Shown here in pieces: positions 28,409 through 38,062 of a DNA stretch of 64,000 nucleotides. The DNA lies in assembly GCF_000597725.1 (NCBI RefSeq), contig NZ_JFBL01000011.1, positions 41,503 through 105,502 on the forward strand, written 5' to 3'. A model generated the notes under the pieces. That model saw only the letters and a program-made list of their open reading frames with translations. It ran no database searches and was not told where the DNA came from. The stretch is from Sulfurospirillum arcachonense DSM 9755 (GTDB taxonomy: Bacteria > Campylobacterota > Campylobacteria > Campylobacterales > Sulfurospirillaceae). Made by a program: the position numbers and the translations under genes. Every line of letters begins with the position of its first letter. Position 1 is the first letter of the stretch.

Positions 28409-30763
28409 ATGCACATAATAAACGATTTTTTTCTTCTTATTTGGGAAGAAGATGCAAAAAGATTATTCTCTAGTAATGGAGAAATCAATAGTTTCCTAAA
28501 TACCGCTTTAACAAGTGATTATGAGTCTTTTTGTGATTACTCTTCTATAATGCTCGTAGTTTCTAATTCAAATATAGATAAATTCAGTGAAATCAAAGAG
28601 TCTCAAGATGCTTTAAAGTTTCTTGCAGGATTAGAAGAATGGGATAAAAAAAGAGTTCAATTTATACAAAAAGAGTTACTCTTTTTTCTCAATAAAAAAG
28701 GTAGTACTAAACTAAACAAAGATATAGAACAGCGATTTGATACGTTACGAAAAGCAGAAGTTATTGGGTATGAAAAAGCACGAAAACTCATTAGCTTATT
28801 GGCACTCATTGAAGAGAAAAAAGAGGTTTTAAAACCTTTACATGTAGAAAAAGCAAAAAGTGGATCAAACTTTTATGAGAGTGCTATAAATCTTTTTATT
28901 ACTTCGATTGAAAACCTTAAAAAAGCAGTTGAAGATAAATCATTAGAAAATAGATTAGATGCAATACCCGAAAAATTAAAAAATGAAAAATTTTCCATAG
29001 GAATTACTGGTGTTATGAACGCTGGTAAATCAACTATGCTCAATGCACTTTTAGGAAAAGAAGTTTTAGGAACTTCAGTGATCCCTGAAACTGCAAACCT
29101 TACAGTGATAAAATATGCAAAACAACCAAGTGCAAAAGTAAATTTTTGGAATAAAAAAGAGTGGGAAAATATAGAAGAGAGTGCTAGTACCCTTGAGAAT
29201 ATGAAACCATTTATAAAAGAGACAAAAGAGCATTTTAAAGATACTTTAGATGAGTTTATTACTCAAGAGGGAAGAAGTTATGAAATTAGTATAGATGAGC
29301 TTCCTTCTTATACATCAGCAGAGTATTCAGATAAAAAATGTAATTTAGTAAAAAGTGTAGAACTTTATAGTGATTTAAAATTTGTAGAAAATGGTGTTGA
29401 GATTGTTGATACTCCTGGTCTTGATGATCCAGTAATTCAGCGTGAAGAGATAACAAAAAACTATCTCTCTCAGTGTGATTTGATGTGCCATCTTATGAAC
29501 GTAAATCAATCAGCAACTGAAAAAGATATAGAGTTTATAACAGATACTTTACTCTACCAAAACATTGCTAGACTCCTTGTTGTCATAACAAGAATTGATA
29601 CAGTTGAGCAAAAAGAATTAGAAGAGGTTATAGCATATACAAAATCTAGTATAAAAGCAAAACTGCAAAGTTTAAACAAACAAAGTGAATTTGACTCTAT
29701 TATAGAAAAAATAGATTTTATCCCTATAGCTGGGATGATGGCTCTTTTTCATAGAATTGGAAAAGAAGATGAAGCAATCAAAAGTGGATATGATTTAGAA
29801 AAAACGGGAATTCTACATGTAGAGGACTATTTAAATGATATTCTTTTTGGAGATAATTCACAAAAAGCAAAACTTATAGTTGAAGCAAATACTAAAGAGT
29901 TAAAAAATATTATAAAAGCAGGGAAAAATGCTTTACATGTAGAAAAAAATCTTTTAGGAAAAAGTGCCAGTGAAATTGCTCATGAACAGGCTCAATATAA
30001 AGAAGAAATAGAAGAAATAAAGAAAAAAATAATAAAATTAAATACAAAAATACTTGATGAAAAAGAAGAACTTACAAGGTATTTTTCTACACTAGAAAAC
30101 TTTTCAAAAAACAAATTTTCATCTTTACAGTCAGTTGTAAAAAGAAGAGTTCTTGATGATGTTTCATATGAGATTAGAAAAAACAAGAAAAAACCGCAAG
30201 AGAAAAGAATAAGTTATATAATCGAAACAGCTATAAAAGATGGATTTATTGATTTGTTAAGAGATTATCGGTACCAATTTCAAAAAAAGATAGAAAACTC
30301 ATTTGAAAAAATTGCTAGAGATTTTGAAGATTTTATAAAAGAAAACAGTAATAGGGGTGATGCAAAAGAGTTTTTTGAAAAACACTTTAGTGATTTAAAC
30401 TTGCTCAATTCTAACGCTGTTTTAATTAACAAAGTAAATAGTGCTATAAAATCTCACTCTAAAAAAGATATAGAGGGTTTAGGAATAGTTTTAGAAAGTT
30501 TTTTTGAAGTAGCTTTAAATGATTTATACGAAAAGTTCAATTTAAAAGCACAAAAAATCAATCAAGATTTGGTAAATGAATTTGAATTAGAGTGTAAAGT
30601 ACCGCTTGAAAAAATTGAGTTTGAGATGAAATCAAAAGAAGAGATTTTAAATACTGCTAAAAAAAGAGCAGAAGATAAATCATTTGATGCAACTTCAAGA
30701 CTTGAAAGTATAGATTTGAAATTAAATGTATTCTCAAAAGTAGAGGAGGATTTGAAAAAATGA
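28409..30763 (+). CDS. Dynamin-like GTPase 1 (bacterial DLP pair)
   Basis: Large GTPase (784 residues). The G domain begins near residue 195: P-loop G201-S208 (GVMNAGKS), switch DTPGLDD and specificity motif TRID. A long helical N-terminal region precedes it and coiled-coil stalk segments follow (EIEEIKKKIIKLNTKI onward). No transmembrane paddle is evident. Dynamin-like proteins remodel or tether membranes by GTP-driven assembly. It overlaps the next dynamin-like gene by 4 bases; C. jejuni has a pair at the equivalent site after frdCAB, known to form a hetero-assembly. Confidence 0.88.
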   Translation: MHIINDFFLLIWEEDAKRLFSSNGEINSFLNTALTSDYESFCDYSSIMLVVSNSNIDKFSEIKESQDALKFLAGLEEWDKKRVQFIQKELLFFLNKKGSTKLNKDIEQRFDTLRKAEVIGYEKARKLISLLALIEEKKEVLKPLHVEKAKSGSNFYESAINLFITSIENLKKAVEDKSLENRLDAIPEKLKNEKFSIGITGVMNAGKSTMLNALLGKEVLGTSVIPETANLTVIKYAKQPSAKVNFWNKKEWENIEESASTLENMKPFIKETKEHFKDTLDEFITQEGRSYEISIDELPSYTSAEYSDKKCNLVKSVELYSDLKFVENGVEIVDTPGLDDPVIQREEITKNYLSQCDLMCHLMNVNQSATEKDIEFITDTLLYQNIARLLVVITRIDTVEQKELEEVIAYTKSSIKAKLQSLNKQSEFDSIIEKIDFIPIAGMMALFHRIGKEDEAIKSGYDLEKTGILHVEDYLNDILFGDNSQKAKLIVEANTKELKNIIKAGKNALHVEKNLLGKSASEIAHEQAQYKEEIEEIKKKIIKLNTKILDEKEELTRYFSTLENFSKNKFSSLQSVVKRRVLDDVSYEIRKNKKKPQEKRISYIIETAIKDGFIDLLRDYRYQFQKKIENSFEKIARDFEDFIKENSNRGDAKEFFEKHFSDLNLLNSNAVLINKVNSAIKSHSKKDIEGLGIVLESFFEVALNDLYEKFNLKAQKINQDLVNEFELECKVPLEKIEFEMKSKEEILNTAKKRAEDKSFDATSRLESIDLKLNVFSKVEEDLKK

Positions 30764-32772
30764 GTATATTAGATTCTTTTATCATAACTTATAAAGAAAA
30801 ATTTACAAAAGAAATCCCTACTTTTGATGAGAGTTTAATAGGGCTTATCCAAAAAACAGGATACACTTTGTTAGATGAAAAAATGTCTGCCTCAAAAGAG
30901 CTTGAACAAAAGTTGGCTTTTTTACATGTACGAGCAAAAGAGCCTATGAAAGTTGCAATTACTGGGCAGTTTTCAAGTGGAAAATCTACATTTTTAAATG
31001 CACTTCTTTCAAAAAATATACTTCCAACAGGAATCACTCCTGTAACTTCTAAAGTAAATTATATAAAATATGGTGATGAGTTAAAAATAAAAATTCGTTA
31101 CGTAGATGGAAGAGAAGAGTATCAAAGTGTAGAGCATATAGCAAAGTTTACAGATCAAAGAGGTGAGGTTGAAGAGATAGAATACCTTACTTTGTATGTG
31201 CCTCTTGAACTACTCAAGACCATAGAGTTTGTAGATACTCCAGGACTTAATTCTCAGGCTATTACTGATACAACTACCACTCAAAAAGTACTTAAAGAAG
31301 TAGATGGAATCATCTGGTTGTCATTGATAGATAATGCAGGAAAACTTAGTGAAGCAAAAGTTTTAGAAGAGTATTTAAATGAGTATCAAAATAAATCTCT
31401 TTGTGTTTTAAATCAAAAAGATAAATTTTCACCAGAACAAGTAGAACAAACAACGCAGTATGTTAAAAAAAGTTTTGCAGAATTTTTTAGTGAAGTTATA
31501 CCAATTTCAGCGAAACAAGCATTAGAATCAAGAAGTCACGATAAAAATGTACTTATAGAAGAAGAGTTAGAAGAGTTTTTAAGGCTTCTTGGAAAAGAGA
31601 TTAAAGAACATAGTCTTAACGATATACAAGAGCCCTTTAATCAATATAAAACGAAGATAGAGAGTATCTTAGGTAGTGATTTAAATAAAAATATAGCACT
31701 TTTAAAAGATTCAAATATAGAGTTGGTATTAGAGTTTATCAATAAAGAGATTAGACCAATTGCAAATAGTTCAAAAGATTTTGTAATCAAAAAAGACATC
31801 CGTTTTATTTGTGATTCTTTGATAAACCAACATGAACTTTTTCTCAAAATTTATGATGAATTGTCTAAAGAACTAAGTAACTTTGAAGAAGAGGCCGATA
31901 AAAAGTTTGGCGAATTAAAAGTGAAATTTACAAAAAAACTCAAAGATGCTTATAGTAAAATTGAAGAGATAATAGATACAATCGCTAACGATATTTATAA
32001 CCATATAGATACAACTTCAAGAGTTAGATATGCAAAACAGAAAACAGGACTTTTAAATAAAAAAATAGTTTACGAAGCAATAGAGTATAAAACTGCAAAA
32101 ATTGATTCAGACTTAATATATAAGCATCTTTTTTATGATGATGATATTGTTGGAAAGATGTTTAAAAAGTATGTTAAAAATCTTAAAGAGATTCAAGATG
32201 AAGTTAATGAGAATAATGCCTTAGTATATGAAATACTGAAAAAGAAGATAAGAAAATGGCAAAGTCCTTATGAGTTTATTAGAAAAACAGAAGCTCTTCA
32301 CTCTGATATAGAATTTGCTAACATACGTAAGTTTGCCTCAAAAGCTTATGAAAATATACTCAAGCCTTTTAGTGATGAAATCCACTCTTCCTATGCTGGA
32401 ATTAGTTCACAGTTTAATCATCTAAGTTCAGCTGTAAGTTTTAACTACCAAAATGCAGCAGAAGTAAGTGTTGCTTTTTTAGAAAAAAAGATAAGTCAAT
32501 CAGTAAAACTTTATGAAGAAAATCCAACAAAATTTTCTTTGTATCAGCCTAAAATTGAAGAGATAAAAGAACGTTTGAAGATAAGCTTTCACCTGTATGA
32601 ACTGCAAAACATGATGAATACAAACAATACTTTTTTAAATAAAGACTATGACAAACTTATAAAAGAGTTTAAAAATATAAGTGAAGATAGAAAAGAATTC
32701 ATAGAAAAAAGAAAAGCAAGACATAACAATACAATAGAAATTTTAAAATCGCATATAATTTCTATTTTTTAA
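30760..32772 (+). CDS. Dynamin-like GTPase 2 (bacterial DLP pair)
   Basis: Second dynamin-like GTPase (670 residues), with the G domain close to the N-terminus: P-loop G69-S76 (GQFSSGKS), the switch-I threonine in GITPVTSKV, DTPGLNSQ and specificity motif NQKD. A helical stalk follows, without an obvious transmembrane helix. The two proteins are clearly diverged from each other, which fits a two-component DLP assembly. Translation is coupled through ATGA. Its role in membrane remodelling is inferred from the family. Confidence 0.88.
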   Translation: MSILDSFIITYKEKFTKEIPTFDESLIGLIQKTGYTLLDEKMSASKELEQKLAFLHVRAKEPMKVAITGQFSSGKSTFLNALLSKNILPTGITPVTSKVNYIKYGDELKIKIRYVDGREEYQSVEHIAKFTDQRGEVEEIEYLTLYVPLELLKTIEFVDTPGLNSQAITDTTTTQKVLKEVDGIIWLSLIDNAGKLSEAKVLEEYLNEYQNKSLCVLNQKDKFSPEQVEQTTQYVKKSFAEFFSEVIPISAKQALESRSHDKNVLIEEELEEFLRLLGKEIKEHSLNDIQEPFNQYKTKIESILGSDLNKNIALLKDSNIELVLEFINKEIRPIANSSKDFVIKKDIRFICDSLINQHELFLKIYDELSKELSNFEEEADKKFGELKVKFTKKLKDAYSKIEEIIDTIANDIYNHIDTTSRVRYAKQKTGLLNKKIVYEAIEYKTAKIDSDLIYKHLFYDDDIVGKMFKKYVKNLKEIQDEVNENNALVYEILKKKIRKWQSPYEFIRKTEALHSDIEFANIRKFASKAYENILKPFSDEIHSSYAGISSQFNHLSSAVSFNYQNAAEVSVAFLEKKISQSVKLYEENPTKFSLYQPKIEEIKERLKISFHLYELQNMMNTNNTFLNKDYDKLIKEFKNISEDRKEFIEKRKARHNNTIEILKSHIISIF

Positions 32773-32815
32773 ATCAGTATTGTTTTAGTAAAAATATTTT
32801 TTAGGCTATTTCGGC

Positions 32816-32821
32816 TATAAT
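32816..32821 (+). promoter_or_regulatory. -10 box of the signalling operon
   Basis: TATAAT lies 37 bases before the first binding-protein gene, after a T-rich stretch of the kind that replaces the -35 box in Campylobacterota promoters. GTGGAG ahead of the ATG gives the ribosome site. It is the only good promoter seen before the seven genes that follow. Confidence 0.5.
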
Positions 32822-32852
32822 TAATATACATATTTACAGTGGAGTTTAAATT

Positions 32853-33602
32853 ATGAAAGTGATGTTGGTAGTTATAATGTTGGTGATAAATCTATTTGGA
32901 GCTCAATCGAAAAATATAAAAATATATACAGAACATTATCCACCACATAATATGAAAATTGCTGGTGAATTAACAGGATATTCTGTAGAAATTTTAGATG
33001 CAATGTTTAAACAAATGAAATCAAAACAAAGTATAAAAAATATTAAACTTACAAATTGGTCAAGAGCATATTCTATTGCACTTAAAGTTCCTAATAGTAT
33101 GGTGTTTTCAACAACAAAAACTAAACAAAGAGATGATTTATTTAAATGGGTTGGACCCATTTCAAAAACAAGAGTTGGTGTAATAGCACTAAAAAGCAAA
33201 AATATTGTTATTAAAGATGTATCAGATTTTAATAAATATAAAATTGGTGCTGTTCTAAAAGATGTGGCAGAACAACTTTTACTTAAACAAAATGTCCATA
33301 AAAACAGTATACAACATCTAAATGGTGAAAATGCCATAAATTTATCTTTTACTAAAATGGAAAAAGATCGTATAGATATGTTCGCTTATAATATAGATGC
33401 TGCATTTGATGGAGCAAAAATGGCAGGTTATGACATAAGTAAGTACGAAGTTATTTATATATTAACAGAAGCTGACTTATATTATGCATTTAATAAAAAA
33501 ACTGATGCGAAGATAATTAAACAGTGGCAAGAAGCATTAGATATTATAAAGAAAAATGGAACATATGAGAAAATTATGAGTAAATATAAGAGAAGAAAAT
33601 AA
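32853..33602 (+). CDS. Periplasmic solute-binding protein, SBP_bac_3 type (copy 1)
   Basis: Family 3 extracellular solute-binding protein (249 residues) with a signal peptide (VMLVVIMLVINLFGA). Typical motifs are EHYPPHNMKIAGELTGYSVE at the mature N-terminus, TNWSRAYSIAL, and FKWVGPI in the hinge region. No lipobox and no ABC permease or ATPase gene is nearby. With the paralogue that follows and a membrane kinase gene next, it more likely senses a ligand than imports one. The ligand cannot be read from the sequence. Confidence 0.85.
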   Translation: MKVMLVVIMLVINLFGAQSKNIKIYTEHYPPHNMKIAGELTGYSVEILDAMFKQMKSKQSIKNIKLTNWSRAYSIALKVPNSMVFSTTKTKQRDDLFKWVGPISKTRVGVIALKSKNIVIKDVSDFNKYKIGAVLKDVAEQLLLKQNVHKNSIQHLNGENAINLSFTKMEKDRIDMFAYNIDAAFDGAKMAGYDISKYEVIYILTEADLYYAFNKKTDAKIIKQWQEALDIIKKNGTYEKIMSKYKRRK

Positions 33603-33603
33603 A

Positions 33604-34341
33604 ATGAAAAAAATTATAATTTTATTTTTTTGTTTAGGGATAATGCATATTTTACAAGCAAATGATATAAGAATGATGACTGAAAATTATCCTCCTTATA
33701 ATATGGAAATAGATGGAGAACTTCAAGGTTTTTCAGTTGATGTATTGGATGCTATGCTAAAGCAAATGAATTCAAAACAAAAAAGAGAAGATATAGAGCT
33801 TTTACCTTGGTCTGAATCGTACTCACTTGCAATGAACATAAAAAACAATATGGTATTTTCAACTACAAGAACAAAATCTAGAGAAAATCTTTTTAAATGG
33901 GTTGGTCCTATATATAAAACAACTGTGGGAGTCACAGCACTAAAGAGTAAAAATATAGTAATAAAAAAAATTTCTGATTTAAATAAATATAAAATAGGTG
34001 CTATGAAAAAAGATATTGGTGAAACACTTCTTTTAGAAAAAGGAGTTTCTAAGAGTAGTATTTATACCATCGATGGAATAAATAGTTTAGCAACTTCATT
34101 TTATTATATGGAAAAAGGTAAAATCGATTTATTGGCTTATGAAACAAAAGTTGCTTTTTATAGTATTGATTTAAATGGTTATGAAGTAGATGATTATGAA
34201 GTTGTTTATACTCTTGAAAATAATGAGTTGTATTTTGCTTTTAATAAACAAACTTCAGATTTAACTATCCAAAAATGGCAAAAAGCATTGGATGAGATTA
34301 AGTCTAATGGTATATATAATAAAATCATAAAAAATTATTAA
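33604..34341 (+). CDS. Periplasmic solute-binding protein, SBP_bac_3 type (copy 2)
   Basis: Paralogue of the preceding gene (245 residues, one base apart) with a signal peptide ending LQANDI. The same landmarks recur in the same order: ENYPPYNMEIDGELQGFSVD, PWSESYSLAM, FKWVGPIYKTTVGV, then ALKSKNIVI. The two copies differ at many positions, so the duplication is not recent and their ligands or affinities may differ. It is cotranscribed with the kinase gene 18 bases downstream. Confidence 0.85.
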   Translation: MKKIIILFFCLGIMHILQANDIRMMTENYPPYNMEIDGELQGFSVDVLDAMLKQMNSKQKREDIELLPWSESYSLAMNIKNNMVFSTTRTKSRENLFKWVGPIYKTTVGVTALKSKNIVIKKISDLNKYKIGAMKKDIGETLLLEKGVSKSSIYTIDGINSLATSFYYMEKGKIDLLAYETKVAFYSIDLNGYEVDDYEVVYTLENNELYFAFNKQTSDLTIQKWQKALDEIKSNGIYNKIIKNY

Positions 34342-34359
34342 AATTGTAGGGTTTGAAAA

Positions 34360-36669
34360 TTGAAACAGAGTATTATCTTAAAAACTTTAATTATTTTGAG
34401 TATAGTTATAGCTGGAATTTTTATTGGCTCTGCTTATTTGTTTTCGCAAAATGATAATGGACTAATAAGTGACATAAGATCTTATAATCTCAATTCTGCT
34501 ATGAAAGCTCTTGATGAAAGACAACAAGAGAGACTAAAGTTAAACAAAAAGCAGATGAAAACAGTAGCTAGCGCTATTTCTAAAAATTCATCAGTTTATT
34601 TACTTAATTTTGACACTGATGGATTAGAACAGAGTTTATATTATGATATGAAAAAAGATGGCATAAAAGCTATAAAAATTTGGGATAATGCAGTAAGAGA
34701 AGTTTTTTTAGCTGCTTTGAAAATAGACAATAAAATAGTATTCAAAAACTCAATCCCTGAAGAGTATAAAAAATTTGCAAAGATAAAAAGACCCATAAAT
34801 ATAGTAGCAGATGATTCAATAGAAAGAATTGGTTACGCTACTCTATATTATGACGAATCACTTATTATAAATCAGATAAATGAACTAAAAAAGAATACAA
34901 AAAGAGATATTGAAAATTTTAATAAAGAGATAGATATACAAAAAGGTAAATCAAATACAATTAAATTGTATATTGCTATTGGTTCTTTTTTGACTGTATT
35001 GATGCTTATTACAATTTTACTTATGAATTTTGTGAATAGGCCACTTAAGATAATACACAGTGGATTAGATAGTTTTTTCTTGTTTTTACAAAATAAAAAA
35101 ACTAACACTGAAAAAATAAAATTAGATTCAAATGATGAGTTTGGTCAAATGGCAAAATCTTTAAATGAAAATATAGAAGTAAGTACTAAACTTCATGAAG
35201 AGATCCATGAGCTCAATACAAATTTAGAAAAAAAGGTAGAAGAGAAAACACAAAGTATAACCGATCTTTTAGATAATGCAGACCAAGGATTTTTATCTTT
35301 TGGTATTAATTTGATTGTTGATGAAGAATATTCTTTGATATGTAAAAAGATATTTAACAAAGACATCAGTGGAAAAGATATAGTGGAGCTACTTTATCCA
35401 AATAATGACTATAAAAAAGAGTTTTTTGCCCAAACATTAAAGTCACTTTTAAAAGAATCAAATAAATTAAAAATTAAAACCATTATATCTTTACTCCAAA
35501 GCGAATTTATAATTAATAAAAAAGCAATTAAAGTAAAATATAAAATTATTGATAGCAACAAATTTATGCTAATTCTGACAGATATTACAGCAAAAAAACT
35601 TTTAGAAAAGAAAATAAAAAAAGAAAGAAATATACTCAAAATGATAGTTGCTGTTGTTCGTGATAGTGAGAACTTTTTTGAGATAATAAATGATTTTGAA
35701 AAATTTCTAAATAATGAAAGTGATTTAATAGATACTAGTAAAACACCACTTTATAATGCAACAGAACTTTATCGAGAAATACATACTTATAAAGGATTGT
35801 TTTCACAATATGAAATGAGTCAAATAGTATCTCAGCTTCACAAAATAGAGTCTTCTTTTTCAGATTCAATTTTAAATAAAGCTTGTAATAATAAAGATCT
35901 TCAAACTATTTTAAATGAAAGTGATCTTAGTAATTGGCTACAAAAAGATATAGTTATAATAGAAGATATTTTAGGAGATGAATTATTTAATCAAAAGGGT
36001 AAAATAGTTATTAAAGAAGAGGCAATATCTCAAATTGAAAAGAAAATTATGGAAATAGTCAATGGAAGCAATGAAGAATATGATATCAAAAGTGTCGCAG
36101 AGGATATCAAAAACTTAAAAAGTAAAACTTTTTATAGTATGTTTGATTCTTATTCAAAATTAGTTGATTCTTTAAGTGTGAAATTTGATAAATCTATATA
36201 TCCTCTAAAAGTAATTGTAGATAAAGAACTTAGAGTAAATGATAAAATGAAGCCATTTATTAAATCTTTAATACATGTATTTAGAAATAGTGTAGATCAT
36301 GGAATAGAGACTAGTGATGAAAGAATAGAAATGGACAAAGATGAAGTAGGTACTATAAGTTGCACTATTAATAAAGAAAAAAAGAATTTACATATAATAG
36401 TAGCTGATGATGGAGCAGGTCTTGATATAGATAAAATTAGAGATAAAGTGATATCTTTAAATATTGATATAAATAATTTTACAAATAAAGATATTGAAGC
36501 ATTGATTTTTAATGATCAGTTTAGTACAAAAAATGAAGTATCTCAAATATCTGGACGAGGTGTAGGTATGTCAGCAGTTAAATCAGAAATTGAGAAACTT
36601 GGTGGGATTATAAAAATAAATTCACAAAAAAATAAAGGAACTACATTTGAATTTGTAGTTCCTTTATAA
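34360..36669 (+). CDS. Membrane CheA-like hybrid histidine kinase with HAMP and Hpt
   Basis: Predicted sensor kinase (769 residues, TTG start at 34360). A transmembrane helix near 8-28, a periplasmic part to about 200, and a second helix near 202-226 are followed by HAMP and coiled coil. A PAS-like region (DNADQGFLSFGINLIVDEEYS) comes next, then an Hpt-like segment with H475 in REIHTYKGLF. A CheA-type ATPase domain closes the protein: N643 in RNSVDHGIE, DDGAG near 684, GRGVGMSAVK. There is no CheW-like C-terminal domain, so it should work outside chemoreceptor arrays. The adjacent binding proteins may feed its periplasmic domain. Confidence 0.85.
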   Translation: MKQSIILKTLIILSIVIAGIFIGSAYLFSQNDNGLISDIRSYNLNSAMKALDERQQERLKLNKKQMKTVASAISKNSSVYLLNFDTDGLEQSLYYDMKKDGIKAIKIWDNAVREVFLAALKIDNKIVFKNSIPEEYKKFAKIKRPINIVADDSIERIGYATLYYDESLIINQINELKKNTKRDIENFNKEIDIQKGKSNTIKLYIAIGSFLTVLMLITILLMNFVNRPLKIIHSGLDSFFLFLQNKKTNTEKIKLDSNDEFGQMAKSLNENIEVSTKLHEEIHELNTNLEKKVEEKTQSITDLLDNADQGFLSFGINLIVDEEYSLICKKIFNKDISGKDIVELLYPNNDYKKEFFAQTLKSLLKESNKLKIKTIISLLQSEFIINKKAIKVKYKIIDSNKFMLILTDITAKKLLEKKIKKERNILKMIVAVVRDSENFFEIINDFEKFLNNESDLIDTSKTPLYNATELYREIHTYKGLFSQYEMSQIVSQLHKIESSFSDSILNKACNNKDLQTILNESDLSNWLQKDIVIIEDILGDELFNQKGKIVIKEEAISQIEKKIMEIVNGSNEEYDIKSVAEDIKNLKSKTFYSMFDSYSKLVDSLSVKFDKSIYPLKVIVDKELRVNDKMKPFIKSLIHVFRNSVDHGIETSDERIEMDKDEVGTISCTINKEKKNLHIIVADDGAGLDIDKIRDKVISLNIDINNFTNKDIEALIFNDQFSTKNEVSQISGRGVGMSAVKSEIEKLGGIIKINSQKNKGTTFEFVVPL

Positions 36670-36682
36670 AAAGGGGGAATAG

Positions 36683-37156
36683 ATGATTTTAGATGCGTTA
36701 ATACTTCAATCAAAACTATTTTTATCTGAAGATATGGATATAAATATAAAAGGTGTTGAAGTAGAAAATAGTAGCCCAGATAAGCTTGTTTTAAAAGATT
36801 ATACTTCTATGATTGGTACTGGAGGTAAATTGAATTCTATGATAGTAATAAGCTTTGATAATCTTCTATTAGATAAGTTGGTCGAACTTTTCATGGATGG
36901 GGAACAAGTTGAAGATGAAGAGTTTGAAGAAGTAAGAGATAGCGTATCAGGAGAAACTATAAATACAATTATAGGTTTAGCATTGCCAACTTTTCCAAAT
37001 AGAGGTAAAGGTGTAACAATAACACCACCTATAACTATTAATGATGCTTCTAATATAAAAAAATATAAAGATTCAAAAATTTTGAGTGCAAATATAACAA
37101 CTGATTTTGGTACATTGAGTATTAGTGCTATGGGATCAGAAGATACAATAAAATAA
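36683..37156 (+). CDS. CheX/CheC-type CheY-P phosphatase-like protein
   Basis: The 157-residue protein shows the CheX active-site pattern E91-x2-N94 in SGETINTIIGLALP, followed by the proline-rich GVTITPP segment seen in CheX. One ExxN motif, not two, favours CheX over CheC. Such proteins dephosphorylate CheY-like receivers. It lies between the kinase gene and the receiver gene, so the receiver at 37166 is the likely substrate. Confidence 0.75.
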   Translation: MILDALILQSKLFLSEDMDINIKGVEVENSSPDKLVLKDYTSMIGTGGKLNSMIVISFDNLLLDKLVELFMDGEQVEDEEFEEVRDSVSGETINTIIGLALPTFPNRGKGVTITPPITINDASNIKKYKDSKILSANITTDFGTLSISAMGSEDTIK

Positions 37157-37165
37157 AGGAAAAAA

Positions 37166-37579
37166 ATGTTAAAAATTTTAGTAGTAGATGATTCATTGAT
37201 AATTAGAAAAAAACTTATAAAACTAATAGAAAAACTAGGGCATGAAGCTATTTTTGGTGCTAAAGATGGACAAGAAGCTATATCAGCTTATACTTCAAAA
37301 AAACCAGATCTTGTGACTATGGATATAACAATGCCAGATATGGATGGTATCACAGCTGTTAAAAATATCATAAAAGATGATAGTGAGGCAAAAATTATAA
37401 TGATAACTTCTCACGGACAAGAAGATATGGTAATTAAGTCTATACAAGCAGGAGCAGTTGGATACATGCTAAAACCTGTTACTGAAGAAAAACTTGCAGC
37501 AGCGATAGGCGAAGTTTTTATAGAATATGCTGTTGAAGAAGATGATGATGACTTAGATATACTAGAAGATGAAATTTAA
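37166..37579 (+). CDS. Single-domain response regulator, CheY type
   Basis: Receiver domain of 137 residues with D8-D9, phospho-acceptor D53 (TMDITMPDMDG), the threonine/serine in MITSHGQ and the lysine in MLKPVTEEK. No DNA-binding domain is attached. Instead it carries a strongly acidic tail (EEDDDDLDILEDE) that could bind a partner. It is the natural phosphate acceptor for the CheA-like kinase two genes upstream. Confidence 0.9.
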   Translation: MLKILVVDDSLIIRKKLIKLIEKLGHEAIFGAKDGQEAISAYTSKKPDLVTMDITMPDMDGITAVKNIIKDDSEAKIIMITSHGQEDMVIKSIQAGAVGYMLKPVTEEKLAAAIGEVFIEYAVEEDDDDLDILEDEI

Positions 37580-37589
37580 GGAATAACAT

Positions 37590-38054
37590 ATGAAGGAGAA
37601 CAAGCTTTTTGAAGTCTTACTTGATGTTATACCATTTGCCGCATATGCCGTAGATATAGAAACTCATGAAGTAGTATATGCTAATAAATTAATGAGTGAA
37701 AATTTATATGCACCAAGAGAGGAACATTGTTGGAAAAAAGTATTTGGACAAGAAGAAATTTGTTCATGGTGTACTATACCAGAGTTAAAAAAAAGAGAAG
37801 CTGTATATAAAAGTGAAAAATTAGTAAGTACTTTTTTTGATGAAGCAACAGATAAATGGCTACAAAGCTATGATGAGCTTGTGAAGTGGCCAGATGGAAG
37901 AACAGTTAAATATTCAATTTCTGTGGATATAACAAAACAAAAAGATATACAAGCAGAAATGATAAAAACCCATACAAAACTAGCTATACAAACAAGAAAA
38001 CTAAGTGAAGCCAATAAAAAACTTAAAGAAATGATGAAAAATGATAAAAATTAG
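37590..38054 (+). CDS. Stand-alone PAS protein with three-cysteine motif
   Basis: PAS-domain protein (154 residues) without an output domain, ending in a coiled coil (HTKLAIQTRKLSEANKKLKE). It has C47 in EEHCWKKVFG and C58-x2-C61 in ICSWCTI, a spacing found in some cysteine-containing PAS sensors. It is about as long as the N-terminal half of the next protein and very similar to it, so one arose from the other. A redox, metal or heme ligand is possible but not shown. Confidence 0.8.
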   Translation: MKENKLFEVLLDVIPFAAYAVDIETHEVVYANKLMSENLYAPREEHCWKKVFGQEEICSWCTIPELKKREAVYKSEKLVSTFFDEATDKWLQSYDELVKWPDGRTVKYSISVDITKQKDIQAEMIKTHTKLAIQTRKLSEANKKLKEMMKNDKN

Positions 38055-38062
38055 GATAGTGC

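Noticed and set aside
32853..34341. An amino-acid ABC importer encoded by the tandem binding-protein genes
   Set aside because: No permease or ATPase gene follows. The next gene is a kinase, so sensing is the simpler reading.
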